A stretch of 64,000 nt of DNA from Eucalyptus grandis (GCF_016545825.1 NC_052618.1:38882196-38946195), one strand, 5' to 3'; shown: positions 24,480 through 37,280, counted from the first letter of the stretch. The notes: generated from the letters alone by a model not told the origin. Program-made: numbers and translations.

Positions 24480-25395
24480 CCAGGACTCTCCCAAATTCAC
24501 CAATTCATGACTTAATAGTCTAAATTTTTTTAACCTGTAAATTAATTTTTAAAACGGAGTCGCCACTAATCAGTTTGGGGTGGGTCGATTAGAAACCCAG
24601 CATCGGGAGAAAAACTCTAGGATCGAGACTTGATTACACTAGTTAATCACTAATGCCCCTTTCGGTACCTAGTCTTGTTTAAACCTAAGGCTTTTGGATT
24701 TTGAGGATTTTCCATGCATTTTGGGAGGAAAAACATTTTTTTAGTCTTTTTCTAATTTTTGGACACAAAATGGATTTTTTTAGGTTTTTTTTGGTATTTT
24801 TTTAAATACAAGTCTTTTTGGCTTTTCTGAATTTTTTTTTTTTGTGATTTTCATGAATTTTTGGCTTTTTTGGATTTTTTGACATATGGAATATTTTTAT
24901 TTTTTATTTTCGGAAAATAAAATATTTTTTTAACGTTTTTTAAAATATTTTTCGATTTTTTGGAAATTAAAACATTTTTATATTTTTTGAAAATAAATTA
25001 TTATTTATTTATTTATTTATTTAAAATGTTATTTAAAATAAAAACCGGCTGGATCGGACCCACGGGTTGTGTCCCCGGGCCCAGCTGACCGAGGACGGGC
25101 CGTTGCGAGACCGGCTCGGATTTTGTCTTTTTTTTTTTTTTTTTAATACAAGCCCGGCCCAAAATTTTTAATCGAAGCTGAGGAACAAAAGAGTCCCTAT
25201 CCGCGTGAGGACCCCACTTGCGTCAAACCCGCTTGGGCGGGCGATCGGAACCCTACCCGGTCAAGATCCATGGGCAACCCGGCCAGGAGGCCCGGTTCCG
25301 CGAGGAACCCTACCCGGCGAGGCTTTCGCCGAGGCCGATCGCGACCCAAATTTGCAACCCCAAATTCCGGTGCTTCTTTGCGGCGCTAGAGGAGA
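24480..25395. mobile_element. LTR-like fragment with extreme T-rich block
   Basis: Contains GGAGTCGCCACTAATCAG and GGGTCGATTAGAAACCC near 24557-24600, phrases I associate with gypsy-type plant LTR elements. About 330 bases of very T-rich sequence (24690-25030) and a GC-rich block with CCCGG-rich words (25050-25380) follow. There is no coding domain. The right border adjoins the truncated LTR at about 25396. Lineage is uncertain (Tat/Athila-like is a guess). Confidence 0.35.
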
Positions 25396-26347
25396 TGGAA
25401 GTTCTAGGCGTAGCCGTGCCCGACGAGGTGGGACGAAGCTCGATTTTTATCGGTAGCCAGCAGTGGATGATCGCTAACTTGGAAAGTTAGCTATGCTGGT
25501 AGGTCATAATAACTAGAGCACGCGTGAGTGTTAATGTGGATGAGCACTAATTGAAAGTTAGCTATGGCTGGTAGGTCATTAATACCCTGAAACGCACGAG
25601 TATGGGACGTGTCATAATGATTTTACCTTATAATCGGGACCGTGTGATCGATTGATGAGGGATAGGTGGGGCACTAGAGTGCAGAATGTATGAGAACCAT
25701 AGCGTCGTAAGTTTCGGTTATGCATGAGTTGAGCATATTGTTTATGGTACGTACGCATGAATTGATAACGTGCGGGGTGTGGCAATGGTCAGGTGAGATC
25801 GCTTGTGACACAACTTGTATATGATTGATGAACTATATTATCTAACAGCCATGTGCATTGCATGTATTATGCTGAGATTCAACGTGCAGGATATGGCATA
25901 CCAGGTAAGGTTGCATGCGAATTGATTTGTTGACTGTTGGTTGTTAGCCGTGGATTGTTTGTGTGGGTGGTTACGAAGAGATGCCCGAGTTGAGTTAAGT
26001 GTTCTAATTGGGGGCTTAAGGGAGGACTCGCTTAGATTTTAATCTCACTAGTTATTGTATAACTATTTTCAGGTCCCTAGTATGAAGAACCCAAAAGCTT
26101 GAGGTGGAAAGGTTAGGAGCATGGATGGCTTAGTAGTTCTTTTTTGAGATAGACCTTTTGTATAAGAACCTGAGGTGTTTATGAAAATTTTGTAGTCACC
26201 TTTTCTAATCCCTTATTTGTGTCGTCTGAGACTGTTTATGCGCTTCCACATGTGCAATAAAAATGAAGGGTCGGTGATTGAGTCTGGATCATCGCTTTCT
26301 ATCGAAAAGGAATGGGTTGTTGCGTGCCCGAGGTTCGGGGTGTGACA
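25396..26347 (+). mobile_element. Ty3-gypsy (Tekay/Del-like) 5' LTR, truncated to its last 0.95 kb
   Basis: Matches 41950-42962 (the far end of the 3' LTR) in order: GAAGTTCTAG-CGTAGC-GTGCCCG, TCGATTTTTATCGGTAGCC, GGTAGGTCAT, the CCCTAGTATGAAGAAC block, CAATAAAAATGAAGGGTCGG and the terminal TGTGACA at 26341-26347. The first about 2.3 kb of the LTR is missing, replaced by unrelated sequence at about 25395. A short hairpin (AGATT-TT-AATCT, 26034-26045) and an acceptor-like TTTTCAG near 26072 match the shared LTR layout described in findings. Confidence 0.75.
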
Positions 26348-26359
26348 TCCCCTTTGAAG

Positions 26360-26371
26360 TGGTATGCGAGG
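26360..26371 (+). other. primer-binding site (initiator Met tRNA), degraded
   Basis: TGGTATGCGAGG lies 12 bases after the LTR end; the canonical site is TGGTATCAGAGC. Position and partial match support it. Confidence 0.6.
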
Positions 26372-26540
26372 TTAGAGTTTGGAGTGATAAGGTGAGATGT
26401 GATTTGGGATAGTTAGCAGGAAATGTTTTTTCCTTATGCAGATGCTTTGTGATTGATTAATTGATTGGTAGTTTGTTTTATGGGTCACTCATTTTCCTAA
26501 TTCTGTGGAATTGGAAGGCAGGTTTGTAGAGATCCTGTAG

Positions 26541-27640
26541 AATGAGTGATTCGGATCGTGACTCTTCGGAAGAGGATTGTGCGTCATTTCTCGGGGAGGA
26601 CGCCAACTAGGTCACTACCCAGGTAGAGCGCCAGCTCGAGCTAGCGCGAGAGAAAAAGACGCCGTAGGCTTTGTACTAATGTGGCACCTGGGAGATCCGA
26701 AAATTGATGGGATCGTACGGGTGTTCGAGACTTTGGGAAATCTGATGGAGCAACAAGTTCAAAATCAAGCCGTTGCCACCGCCACAACCACACCTGCTAG
26801 AGTCCAATGCGGGATTGTGATTGGGGAGATATCGATGCACAAGTTAGTTAAGCAGTTTTTGAAGTTGCAAGCAGTTCACGGGGAATAGGTGATCCAGGCC
26901 GCAGCCTCTCGGATCCAAGAATTAGAGAAGGCCTTCCACCTACTAAGGTGCTCGAAAAGAAGATAAGGTAGTCCTTGTGGTCTATCGGCTACGGGGTAAT
27001 GCAAACACTTGGTGAAGTACACAGGGAGGAATAGTGTTTCTAGAAGGTATGGTTCCGGTGTGGAATACCTTCGTGGAAGTCTTCAATGAAAAAATACTTC
27101 TTTGATTGCGCCAGGAACGGAAGATGGAGGAATTTCAGCACATTCGTCGGGATCGACGACGGTAGACTAGTATGAGGCTAAATTTGCAGAGGCTGTTGCA
27201 GTGCGCCCCCGGGGTGATAGAGGATCGAAGTTGATAGAGTTAGGAGGTTGAGGAACGGCCTTCGACCGAGCTAAAGGACTCCGGTGCCATTCGATCTGAA
27301 AGATTACAATGAGATATATGGTCGGGCTCAATTGATAGAGAGGAACTTGAATGAACAAACCACCACATCTATTGCGGTTTGGGTCAAGTACAGAAATGGT
27401 GGCCCGGTTTGGGAAGAGGCTGATGACTAGAGGAGAGTATCCCATTCGTCCCAACCGAAAGGGTAGAATAAAAAAGTCGGCACGACACAAGAATGGCAGA
27501 TGTCGAATTTGTAAATGAGGCATGGACTAACTCCGTGTCTTGGCCTAACTTGAGCGTGCTACGGGTGTAACCGGCACGGGCACCAGGTGAAGGATGTCCG
27601 TGCAAGCCGCATGGGACCACAACAGCTGCAATCGCCGCCA
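26541..27640 (+). pseudogene. Ty3-gypsy gag remains
   Basis: An ATG at 26541 opens an acidic start (MSDSDRDSSEEDCASFLGED) that stops after about 22 codons. Further pieces in shifting frames include DPKIDGIVRVFETLGNLMEQ, a YEAKFAEAV segment (near 27170) of the capsid region, an EIYGRAQLIERNL-like segment near 27310 and a battered double Cys knuckle near 27500-27600 (RCRICK, then a CGYNRHGHQVKDCP-like piece across frameshifts). Stops and indels occur every few dozen codons. In intact relatives this protein forms the virus-like particle. Confidence 0.65.
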
Positions 27641-28149
27641 CTAATAGGACATAACAAAAAGAATGCACCAAAGATAGAGCACTACTAGGATGGCGAAGAG
27701 GACATGAATGAACTGAGCCATGCATCGATCAAAGGAAGAATGTTTTGGGATAATTTTATCGAGTGGCACATCGGAATTTTGGTTAGGCTTGTAGAATTAG
27801 TTTGTTGAAATGAAGTTGTAAAAAAGGAAAATCACTGTTAAAAACGGTACTTGGCTATTTTGCTTATGTATATCTCGAGGTTGTAAATGAAAAGACTAGC
27901 TCAGGAGCATCTTGTTGTAATGAATTTTTGTTATGCAGTAATTCAGTTTAACCCATCGTAAAGTGGGAGAAAGTTTCAAGTTTGTTGAAAATCGAGGAGG
28001 ACCCTCATTTATTTTAATGTCGTCATTTAAAGCAACCGTTTATTGGATGTGGATTACCAATGTTATTTGGCAACCGTAGTGGATATGATAGTTGAGGAGC
28101 GGAAAGTGGAGAGCACGTCGTGGTACGGAAGTTATTTGATACGTTCCTT

Positions 28150-29860
28150 GAGAATCATCCGGTGTACTTGTGAGAAAGGAAGATCGAGTTCGTGATAGTG
28201 TTTATCGCGACATTGGTGTACTTGAGAAGTCCAAGGAGCACAAAGCAATTGAGGATAGTACTAAGACTCTAAGGAGCCATGAACTATGCCAAGTTCAGCC
28301 GAGTTTTTGGTTGACTTGTATTGCTTTTCCTAGGTCACGTGATTTTGGGTGAAGGAATCTCCATGGACCCGACTAAGCCGATTATCAACTAGCCAAGACG
28401 ATTCGTGATAGAGATCAAAAGCTTTTTGGGTTTGGTAGATTACTAAAGAAGGTTCGTGGAAGGATTTTCAGCTTTAGCGTCGCCGTTGACTCGGCTGCGA
28501 AGAAGGAAGAGAAATTGTGTGGACGGACAAGTGCGAGTGTAGTTCCCAAGAGTTTAAGCAGAAGCTGACTATCACACCTGTGCTGACCATACCATATGGT
28601 CCTCGGAGGATACGAGATCTATAGTGATGTGTTGTTTAGAGAACTAGGTTGCGTGCGATGCAACATGGTAGGGTCATTGCATATGCATCCCGTCAATTGG
28701 AGACCTCATGAATTGAATTACCCCGATGCATGACTTGGAACTCGTAGCGATTATCTTCGTTTGGAAGATTTGGAGACATTATTTGTGTGGAGAAAGATTC
28801 CAGATCCTTACAAACCATCAAAGTCTTAAGTATTTATTCTCTCGAATGAGTTGATATGAGACAACATCGCGGAGGGAACTTCAAAGGATTATGATTGTGA
28901 TATCTTGTATCACTTGAAAGGCGAATAAGGCCGTAGATGCGTTGAGTTGGAAGTCTTCATTGCACGGATAATGGTTAAGGAGTGGATTTTACCTCAGAGA
29001 AGATTTGAGATTTGATTTTCAAATTTGAGGTAGGTCACATTTCAAATCTTATGGCCATTCTGAAAAGTGAACCGAAAGTACGGTTGAGAATCAAGACATT
29101 GTAGTTGATGGATCCGAGATCCAAAGATCCAGAAGATTCTGCGGAAGATACATAAAGAGAAAGGCTAATTTGCAAGCTACCAATGACAGAACACTAAATT
29201 TTTGTGGACGTGTGTGTACTCAGAAACGATGCGGAGTTTAAGGAAGAGATCTTGTCGAAGCTCATTGTACTTGATTACCCGAGACCTTGAGATGGCACCT
29301 TCCCGAAATGTTGTATGGAAAAGGAGTAGAACGCCATTATGTTGGGACAAGTTGGAACGGAAGATTGTAGACGGAAGTTGGTTGGAAATCGGTGGATGCG
29401 GTTGCTATTAGGAGCCAGTTAAAGATCGCTCCAAGTCGTCGAAAATTTATGCAGATAAGCATCGAAGACTGGAATTCAAGTTGATAAGCATGTCTTTTTT
29501 GAAAGTGTCACCGATGAGAGGTACTTCACGCTTCGGAAGAAGGGAAAGCTGAGTCGACATATGTAGGTCCCTTTGAGATTTTGGAAAGAATCGGGATCTA
29601 GCGTATTGCCTGCATTGCCGCTGAGGTTGACGAGTGCATGACATCTTTCACGTGTTGATGTTAAGGCATGGATGTATGAGCTGATCCGACCCACATGTTA
29701 AATCTTGAAGAATTAGAGCGTGGATGATAGAGTGTCATACGTGGAAAGCCGGTTCAGATTGTGGATTAGAAAGAACAGATTCTGCACACCAAGACAGTCC
29801 CATTGGTCAAAAGTGATCCGGCAACACCGCGAGACATTTAAGAAGCAACATAGGAAAATG
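28150..29860 (+). pseudogene. Ty3-gypsy pol remains (RT end, RNase H, integrase C-terminus)
   Basis: Pieces in shifting frames follow the normal order of a chromovirus polyprotein. The RT end is LRSHELCQVQPSFWLTCIAF (near 28275), then FLGLAGYYRRFVEGFSALAS in the correct frame near 28410-28470. RNase H gives GYEIYSDVLF and ASRQLRPHELNYP near 28600-28730, then WRHYL-GE-FQI-TNHQSLKYL near 28770-28830. The integrase C-terminal region reads LEFKLISMSFLKVSPMRGT near 29470-29520, followed by RFGRREGKLS and a VPLRFWKESGS-like piece. The EATWE-like end near 29850 suits Tekay/Del chromoviruses. Most of RT and the integrase core are missing. It is not functional. Confidence 0.75.
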
Positions 29861-29940
29861 AAGACTCGATGAGACAACTGTACCCCCCACCTTTTTTATT
29901 AAGATTTGTAAAGGTTTAAATTTCATTTACCTAAATTTTT

Positions 29941-29956
29941 ATAAGAGGGGAAGAGT
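29941..29956 (+). other. polypurine tract of the Ty3-gypsy element
   Basis: AAGAGGGGAAGAG lies immediately before the 3' LTR start TGTGACATC at 29957. Plus-strand priming occurs at such tracts. Confidence 0.75.
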
Positions 29957-31912
29957 TGTGACATCACGAGTTTCGAGTTCTGTTTTCGATTGAATAAGTG
30001 AGCTTTTCATCGATGCGCCGATAGTTCTTTTCTCTGAGTTGGCCACTCACGATATAACTAGCCTGTCGAGGTGAAGCCGTTAAGGAATCTAAACTTAATA
30101 GCTGAGAATTGGCCAGAATCGGCTTGACTCGGCTAATTTGCAAGGTCATTACGGCATTGTCCAAAATCGACCAAAGACCGAAAGATAGTTCGATTCGACA
30201 GATATGTGATTAGTGTGTGGGTGATTCCACCTAATTGCAAAATTCTTGTGGAATGGCACTAGAACGATTTTTCTATCATTTCGTGCCCTCTCGCTCATAT
30301 TTTGAAACCTTATGATTTTTACGACAGTGCGAGTCGCTAATGTGTCAAGATGTACAATGTGGCTAAAAATAATCGACCATGGATCAATTGCACCAAAAAT
30401 TCATAAAAGCTACCCTAAGAGTTAAGTCACGCTAAATCGTTCAGATTGAAATTAACCTCGAATTTAAAACCCGATTTCAGAAATTAAAAAGTTCTATCAT
30501 GTCACGATTCATTTTAGGAACGTCGACTCATCCTCTGAAGATTTTTCTACAAACCGAGATTTTTGGAGAAAATTCAAAGTAGGGCAATTTTGGTAGGAAA
30601 ATCGAGAGGACCGTTTTTACCGCATTTTTGGGATTCAAGTTGGACAAATTGATGAGAAAAATCACTAAGAGGGATGATAGCATCTAGCTGAATTTATAAG
30701 GGACCGAACCAGGTTCATTTGAAGGAGAATTGAGGAGGAATTGAAGTGGATTTGGGGAACATTGGGTACAAAATTCGTAGGCCATGGTCTCTACTACTTT
30801 TGGACCACTTCATTGGCTTTGCAAGGAAGTTTGTGGGCTGCAAGAGGTTGAGGAAGACAGCCAATGTTGGTGGGGCCTCATAAAGACAAAGGGATAAGAG
30901 AGAAGGCTTTAAGCCAAGGAGGGGCCCTCACATCTTTAATTGTCCCCTTCTTCCTCCCAAGCCTTGCTTTATTCATTGTTGAGGCATTTGAGAGCTTAAG
31001 AGAACCAGAGAAACCAGCCCTCACATCTCTCTCTCTTCCTTCTTCAGCCCATTGGCTCAAATTCGTAGCCTTTTCTTATGTTTTCCTATGTTCCTATTTT
31101 TGCTCCACATAACCTTTCTCCAAAAATAGGAGTTAATAGTTGCCTTCTTTTGTGAGAATTAGCGCCCCGTGCCACCACCATCGTGCTTAGAAGGCCCAAA
31201 CTGTTTAAGAGGACCCGGCCACTCGTCGAATAGAGCTATCGGCCAACCCAGTCGGCCGGCCGGAAGAAACCACTCGGTGCAGTCGGTCCGCTTGGTACCT
31301 TTACACTACGTCACTGTTTCCTTTGTTTTAGCCATTTTTCTCCATTCGACCATTCCTTCACCAACCTAGCATGCACGGAGGTCCCCCTCAACCCCCGGGT
31401 GCCACCAATCGCCGGCCAACCCCTCGCGAGCTTCGGCCAAGCCCGTTCAGCTCTATTTCTCCTCCAAGGTAATCCAGTTTTAGAGTTTAAAGGAGTCCGA
31501 GTTTGTAGTTCTTTTTGTTTCCAGCCTTGAGACTACTTTGGATCGTCATGGTAGGGGTTCCCAAGCGTAGCCTCCGTCGTTGCGGCCGCATCCGTGTCTC
31601 ACCTTTGTTTAACGAGTGAGTTTAGCTCTTAATCGTTTGATTAGTGCCTAAAATTGCTTAGGGTTGGTTTAATTAGTGTTGATTTTAGTTTTAGGAGATT
31701 TAATTAAGCTATGTTAGTCCTAAGATAGGTGGTTAGATGAATGGATAGGATTATTTTAATTTAATCTTGCTTTATTTGCTTAATTGTGGCTTATGTGATT
31801 AATTAAGCTTTGTTAACTTTAATTGATTAATTGCTTGCTTTAATTAGTGTTTTTAATTATTTTTTGGATTTAATTTATTAGTTATTTAATTCTGGAAAAT
31901 CACTGTTCACGC
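29957..31912 (+). mobile_element. Ty3-gypsy 3' LTR, part 1 (before the SIRE insertion)
   Basis: Starts TGTGACATCACG right after the polypurine tract and is the reverse complement of the right half of the solo LTR at 36579-40058. Shared words include the TTTTCGATTGAATAA-like start and GAGAA-TCGGCTTGA-like block. A pyrimidine-rich stretch near 31000-31060 and a GTGAGT donor-like site at 31616 fit the shared LTR layout. The LTR is interrupted at 31912 by the SIRE-type element and resumes at 41611. Total LTR length without the insertion is about 3.3 kb, within the range of Tekay elements. Confidence 0.8.
31908..31912. repeat. target-site duplication CACGC, left copy
   Basis: CACGC at 31908-31912 is repeated at 41606-41610, exactly flanking the SIRE-type element. 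Five bases is the standard size for LTR elements. Confidence 0.85.
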
Positions 31913-33032
31913 CGTTAGGGAAATCCCCTTATGATGTTTTGAAAATGACAAAATAAATCAAAATGATACTAACGTGTTTAATGGTTAAGTAATAGATTAT
32001 GCGGATGATAGAACATATAAAAGATATTATCAAAGTCTAAGGCGCGGAAGACTGAACGATCATGTCCAAAATACATTATGAAGATTTCCAGCACGTGTCA
32101 AAGTCGAAGGCTACTTGCGGACTTTAGTGTCAAAGTCTATTCTACATCGGAAATGCGTCACTCGACAAATTCCAGATTGAAGTGAATGAAGAACAGGAAG
32201 ACGAGACTCTATGTTGAAGCTGATCTTATTCAAACCGTGTTCAGACCTTAAAGCTAAATGTTCGTTGAAGCAGAATATGTTGGACTTACGTCCAGATTAT
32301 AAAGTCTATTGCACTCTCGATTTCGAGATTGTAAAGTTATTGTTCTTAGACTTTACATCCGTAGGCGAGACAGAGACGTAACACAAGCCCTAAATGTATA
32401 ACGGCTAGTGATCTGGTTTGGATTCTACATCAGAATCAATTTGGGATTCTATGTATCCTCAACGGCTACCAAATCTTTCTAGATACAGATCGTCAATGGG
32501 TAGATTGGAAGACGATCCTCGATATCTTGTCCAACGGCTAGTTTGGAAGTGGAGGAGTATTTAAGGAGATCAAGAACCGATGAGTAAGTAAAGAGACGGA
32601 GCGTAGAATTTATAATTCCAAAGTTTGAGTGGACTTCTTTCATACACTTGTCTCTTGTGAGCTTAAATGTTTGTGATCGTGAGAGAAATATCAAAGAGTG
32701 ATTTAGTGTGATAATGTGATCTATCACTAAGTGTTTGCACTCAAAGTTGTAATCTCTTGTTGATTGCCTAGTGGAATCCAGCTAGAAGGTTGTTAGCATG
32801 GGAGAGTGGACATAGGTTTGATTGGAAGCCGAACCACTATAAATTTCGTGTGCAACATTCTCTTTCCTAAACTCTTTATTTTGTTAAAGTCTAAACTCGC
32901 TCAAAGTTTGTTCATCGGACTCGGAACCTTATTCAGACTTTGCTCGAAATTTATTTTATTCCGCATATATTTGCCAAGGTTTATTTCAAACGCCTATTTA
33001 CCCCCCTCTAAGTGTTCGTACTAGCACTTTCA
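31913..33032 (+). mobile_element. SIRE-type Ty1-copia element S1: 5' LTR
   Basis: Begins CGTTAGGGAAATCCC (the 3' copy has the canonical TG) and ends ACTAGCACTTTCA. It aligns with 40380-41605 throughout but lacks about 85 bases present near 40910-40995 of the 3' copy. It carries several AAAGTCT / CAGACT words. Length is 1,120 bases. Confidence 0.9.
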
Positions 33033-33034
33033 AT

Positions 33035-33046
33035 TAGTATCAGAGT
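33035..33046 (+). other. primer-binding site of element S1
   Basis: TAGTATCAGAGT two bases after the LTR, two changes from the initiator-Met site TGGTATCAGAGC. Confidence 0.8.
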
Positions 33047-33096
33047 CAAGTGCTCGGTTTATAAAAGTGTTTTCACTTTTGCGCTAAAGATCTTCT

Positions 33097-34140
33097 ATGG
33101 CTAATATCTTGGCACCAAGACTTATGGAAGGGCAAAGCAACACCAGGCCACCATATTTTGATGGAAAGGAATACAACATGTGGAAGAACAAAATGAAAGC
33201 ATTCCTAAGTTCAGATCCTTGCAATGGGATGTTGTGGAAAAAGGAATCAATTCCCTTTGCTACGTCTATATCAAATAAGTATGACAAAGACAAGAAACCA
33301 AATCCCTTCTCCTATGTCTTAGACGAAGATATCCAAAGAGAAGCGCTTGATGCAAAAACATTTATTCTTTATATTGTGCCTTGTCTCCGCTTGAATATAA
33401 CAGAATTTCTTCATGTGAAATAGCTAAGGAAGTCTAGGGATAGACTTCATGTTATATGAAGGATTGATCGTGTAAAAGAGACAAAAGTAAACTTCATGCT
33501 TGACCAATATGAATCCTTCAAGATGAAGCTAGGAGAGTCCATTGGAAATATGTTCAATCGTTTTACAGAAATTGTAAACGGTTTGGCATATCAAAGGTCA
33601 TCCAATTTCTTCCCAAATGAAGGTCAACAAACTTTTCAGGTCTCTCAAAAGATTGGAACCATGTCAAGACCTAATTTAAGAGACTTAGAGGATTATACCA
33701 CTTTCCGTTGATGAATTGATTGGCACTCTTCAATCCAACGAAGTGGAACAAATCGTTGATGAAAATCGAAGGTAAGAAGTCCATCGCTTTAATATCTAAC
33801 GTTGATTCTGGATGATCTGAGACTCAACAAATGACATGGACGATGAAGAACTTGCTTTAATGATCAAGAAATTCAAAAACTAAGTAGAAAAGGAATGAAA
33901 TTCAGTGGAAAAGACAATACAAACAGAATGGCCAGAAAAGAACAATGAAAAAAAGATGACGAGCAAGGAAATATGTTTGATGGCACATTCAGACTCGAAC
34001 TCAAATTCGGGAATCGGAATCAGACTCAGAATTAGAGTCTAACTCGGACAGATTCATAATCTAAGTCGACTCGACCCGGACTCAGAATCGATGAGGAAAT
34101 CAAGGTAAGCAATTCAAAAATTCCTATCAAAGTTTCAAAG
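33097..34140 (+). pseudogene. SIRE gag remains of element S1
   Basis: The frame at 33097 begins MANILAPRLMEGQSNTRPPY and matches the gag start at 58092 (MASMLASGLVEGQSNTRPPY) almost residue for residue, continuing FDGKEYNMWKNKMKAFL. The next piece, at 33496, gives YESFKMKLGESIGNMFNRFT, again matching 58500-58560. An acidic stretch follows near 33820-33900 and then Ser/Glu-rich, frame-broken sequence to about 34140. Stops at 33421 and 33709 and many frameshifts make it non-functional. Gag of this lineage forms the particle and has a long C-terminal extension. Confidence 0.85.
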
Positions 34141-36578
34141 CATATAAATGAGCTTTGCTCAAATCTTAAATCTTCTTAAAATGATCTCTGAACTAAAAAA
34201 AGGAGAATTCTTGGCAGAGCAACATGATCTCTCTCGAAAAGAAAATTTGAAATTTTACAAAAATATTTTCTACAAACAAAAGAAAGTCGAGATTTACTTG
34301 TCAAGAAAATGATTCTTTAAAAAGGAATTTTCAAATATTTCACAAGATTTTCAAATGGATCAAAAACATTATATTATATTCTTTCCATACAAGTACCTTA
34401 CCATGATAAGTCGGGACTTGGTTTCCAAAAGAAAGTGATTTCTAATAGATTTTTCTAAAAGTTAAGGAGAGACTTAGACAAAGACCTCATAGACTTGCGT
34501 ACAAGAAGCATTTTGAAAGGATTTTTACAAAACTTGTTGGTCGAAATGTCCTCAAGTGTTTAAATTGTGGAGATTTGGAGACACTTTGAGAAAGAATGTC
34601 ATAAAGTTTGGAGACCTATAAGGAAAGATTGGTAAGAACAGCATACTCTACTAACTCTCATGGACCCAAGAAAAATTGGTACAAAGAAAAAGATGAGTTG
34701 TTTTGCAGGAAATAAAGGAGAAGAAGAAAGAGAATTTGGTGAGGAATGCATTTTTATTTGGGCACATAATTCTCATTATGCTTGATATACAATATATCCT
34801 TGGTTGATTCAAATTTTATAATGATAATATTATTTGATTTTTTATTGAAGAAAGAATCGTGTGATTTGTTTTTTTTTGTAATTCGTAAAAAAGTTGAGAT
34901 TTGATTTAATACGCGTGATTATTTTTGATATCTTGCTTAGAGACAATTGAATTTATTTGATTTGATTTTATGCTCTCAAATTGTCATATTTTGCTAAGTA
35001 GAAATCTATTTTACGAGATATTAATTTATTATGCAATATATTCCTAGATACTCAAAGATTTCATTCTCCTGATTTTATCGTACTATGACCAACTGAGAAT
35101 TTCTTTTTCAAGATATTATTGTGCATAATATTCTTTCCTTAAAAACTTTGTTATGATGAATTAAGAAAGAATATCTGTTTATCTATGGAAATTTTCTATT
35201 TTACTTTAACGAAAATGGAAGGATCCAAATTGATGGATACTAAAAGGAAATGAGTTGATTGCAGGAAATTCAATAAGGCAAGAATGATTGCGAATCTACG
35301 TAGATTTTGGTGCAATAAAGAAAGAATTTCAGGCGAAGATTGGTAATGATTTTTTTCAATGGTATATTGCAATCATATACTTTGGGTAAAAGAGAATTTT
35401 TTTTTTTATCCTGCCTTGCAAATCTCTACATACATTAATCATGATTTTAGATGATTGCCTATGAATTATATATAATTTATATTGTAAGTATCTTTTGTTA
35501 TAAACATAAGGCATTGCATTTGTTTAAATTGCTTGATTTGGCACGTGATGGAAATATCTACTTTCTTTTTTTGCGAATTGTATCAATAATATAATTTTGA
35601 GATTTATGCTTAGGAAATCTCTTTGATCTTGAAAGATATTATTGCATATGCATGGATATTCTTGCTATATTTAAAGATATCTTATATTTAGAAAGTTTGA
35701 TCTCCAAATCAAAGGAAGATATTACGTGACATTTTTGTAAAGATTATTATCTATTATACAAAGATTTTGCAGGTGGCAATAGAACCTTTCATATGGATTT
35801 TGGAAAGCTCAATCTGAAGATTGTGGAGATTCTACACTATCTACTAGAGGTTCAAAATTCATTTCTTTGTGCAAAGTTTTTGCAAATTGTTGAGAAATCC
35901 CTTATGTGTCGTACGGAAGGTTAGTAGTTAGAATTTTAATAATTGATAATTTTATATATGCTATTCAATTTATTTATTTGAAGAAAGGTTATTATATATT
36001 ATGTGGATATTATTACAGCTTATTTGTGCAAAAGTTCATTAAGTTTATGCAGGTTGAATTGAGAAGAGTTTGATTGAAGAAAATAAATTTTTGCCTCAAA
36101 TTTCAAAAAATGCAAATGATCGTTGTGGATATTATTGCTACAAAGAAAATATTGGAAAATATTATGCTCAATGTACACAAACCACAATTAGTGTATTCGC
36201 AAATATTGTCATGATGACTAGGAGAAAGCGAATCTAGAGAAAAGGAAAGAATCGTGATCATCTCAAAAAAGGCAACAAATTGAGGGGGAGCATTGACCAA
36301 TTTTGGAAAAATCTTTTGAATTGATCATGATCTGATTATTATGGAAAGAATGAAAAGGTAAATGTGTTAGAACTTACCAAGTTCTACAAAATCGGTTAGT
36401 GCATCTTTTTATTACCTTTTGTCATTAACAAATCTCTTATTTACATTATCGTTTTATTATGACAAAAGTGGTAAGTAAATTTTATAATGCATCCATGCTT
36501 TTTATTGATATTCGCTAATATATGATCGAAGCTATATTACATATCTTTGATATTCGACTTACTTTTGTAAAAGCCGAT
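34141..36578 (+). mobile_element. element S1 internal region lacking pol
   Basis: The gag tail continues to about 34740 (a stretch matching 59230-59790 with loss of frame, including GGTACAAAGAAAAAG). After it no protease, integrase or reverse transcriptase is detectable on either strand. About 1.8 kb of AT-rich sequence follows, then GAGGGGGAGCATTGACC near 36283, a purine-rich phrase typical of the post-pol region. So S1 appears to have lost pol and would depend on proteins from relatives such as the element at 54035. Confidence 0.6.
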
Positions 36579-36877
36579 TGTCACGCTCCGATCCTCGATC
36601 GCGTGCCCATCCTTCATGAGTCGATTAATAGCAGCGTCTCAGGATGCATTGCCGGCCCTTTCTTTTTAATACGCATGCGGAAGTAGACAAAAAATCTCCA
36701 GACAATAAAACATTGGGATAGAAAAGTAAGCCATAATTTTCGCAACATGAAAACACATAACCACACTTTTATACAAGGCAAACTATATAGTATAATACAA
36801 TACTATTAAGTTTGATCTATTATGTCCGATCAAACTTATAGTTTTCAAAAAACAAGAGTGAGGTTTCAGTCGTCCAC

Positions 36878-37280
36878 TCAATCTTCATCCGGTTTCTCCT
36901 TCGCTTCATGATCTTTCCTCCTTCCACGCTCCCGCCGAATCCATCGTAGGGTACTTAGATGATCCTAAGAAGCTTTAAGGGCGGGAACCACTAGATTAAT
37001 TACCTCTCCCACCTCTAGGTTTTGCAATGCCCCTCCCCATACGCTACTTCCAAAGCATACATAGGCACCTCAAATTCTGGTAACGGACCTTCTCTTCGCC
37101 CATCGCTATAACAACGATACCATGCCCAGTTATTGATGGGGCATCCTTTGGGTTCTACCCACATCCACCCAGATGATGGATTTCACCATTTCGTACTCCG
37201 AGGCCTTCAGCGTGGAACTTCTCTTTGGGTGATTTCCTTCGGTAACCCATAACACAGGGAGGAGGTTTGGGTGCTAGCAT
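36878..37280 (-). pseudogene. decayed small ORF inside the solo LTR (WVD family)
   Basis: The minus-strand ATG at 37280-37278 follows an acceptor-like TTTCAG (complement of 37289-37294). The start reads MLAPKPPP, comparable to MAAPPVR of the intact copy at 49796. After one frameshift it reads TLKASEYEMVKSIIWVDVG, after another NWAWYRCYSDGRREGPLPEF, and it ends KPDED before a TGA at 36878-36880. These match TTTVWVDEGL, RAWYECFDG and GPLRGF of the 49530-49796 ORF. A sister solo LTR keeps only the acidic tail. The function is unknown; the peptide core is conserved across LTRs whose DNA differs substantially. Confidence 0.5.

Noticed and set aside
30864..31369. Plus-strand frames with hydrophobic stretches
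   Set aside because: Inside the gypsy 3' LTR; the hydrophobic part comes from the pyrimidine-rich leader, not a membrane protein.
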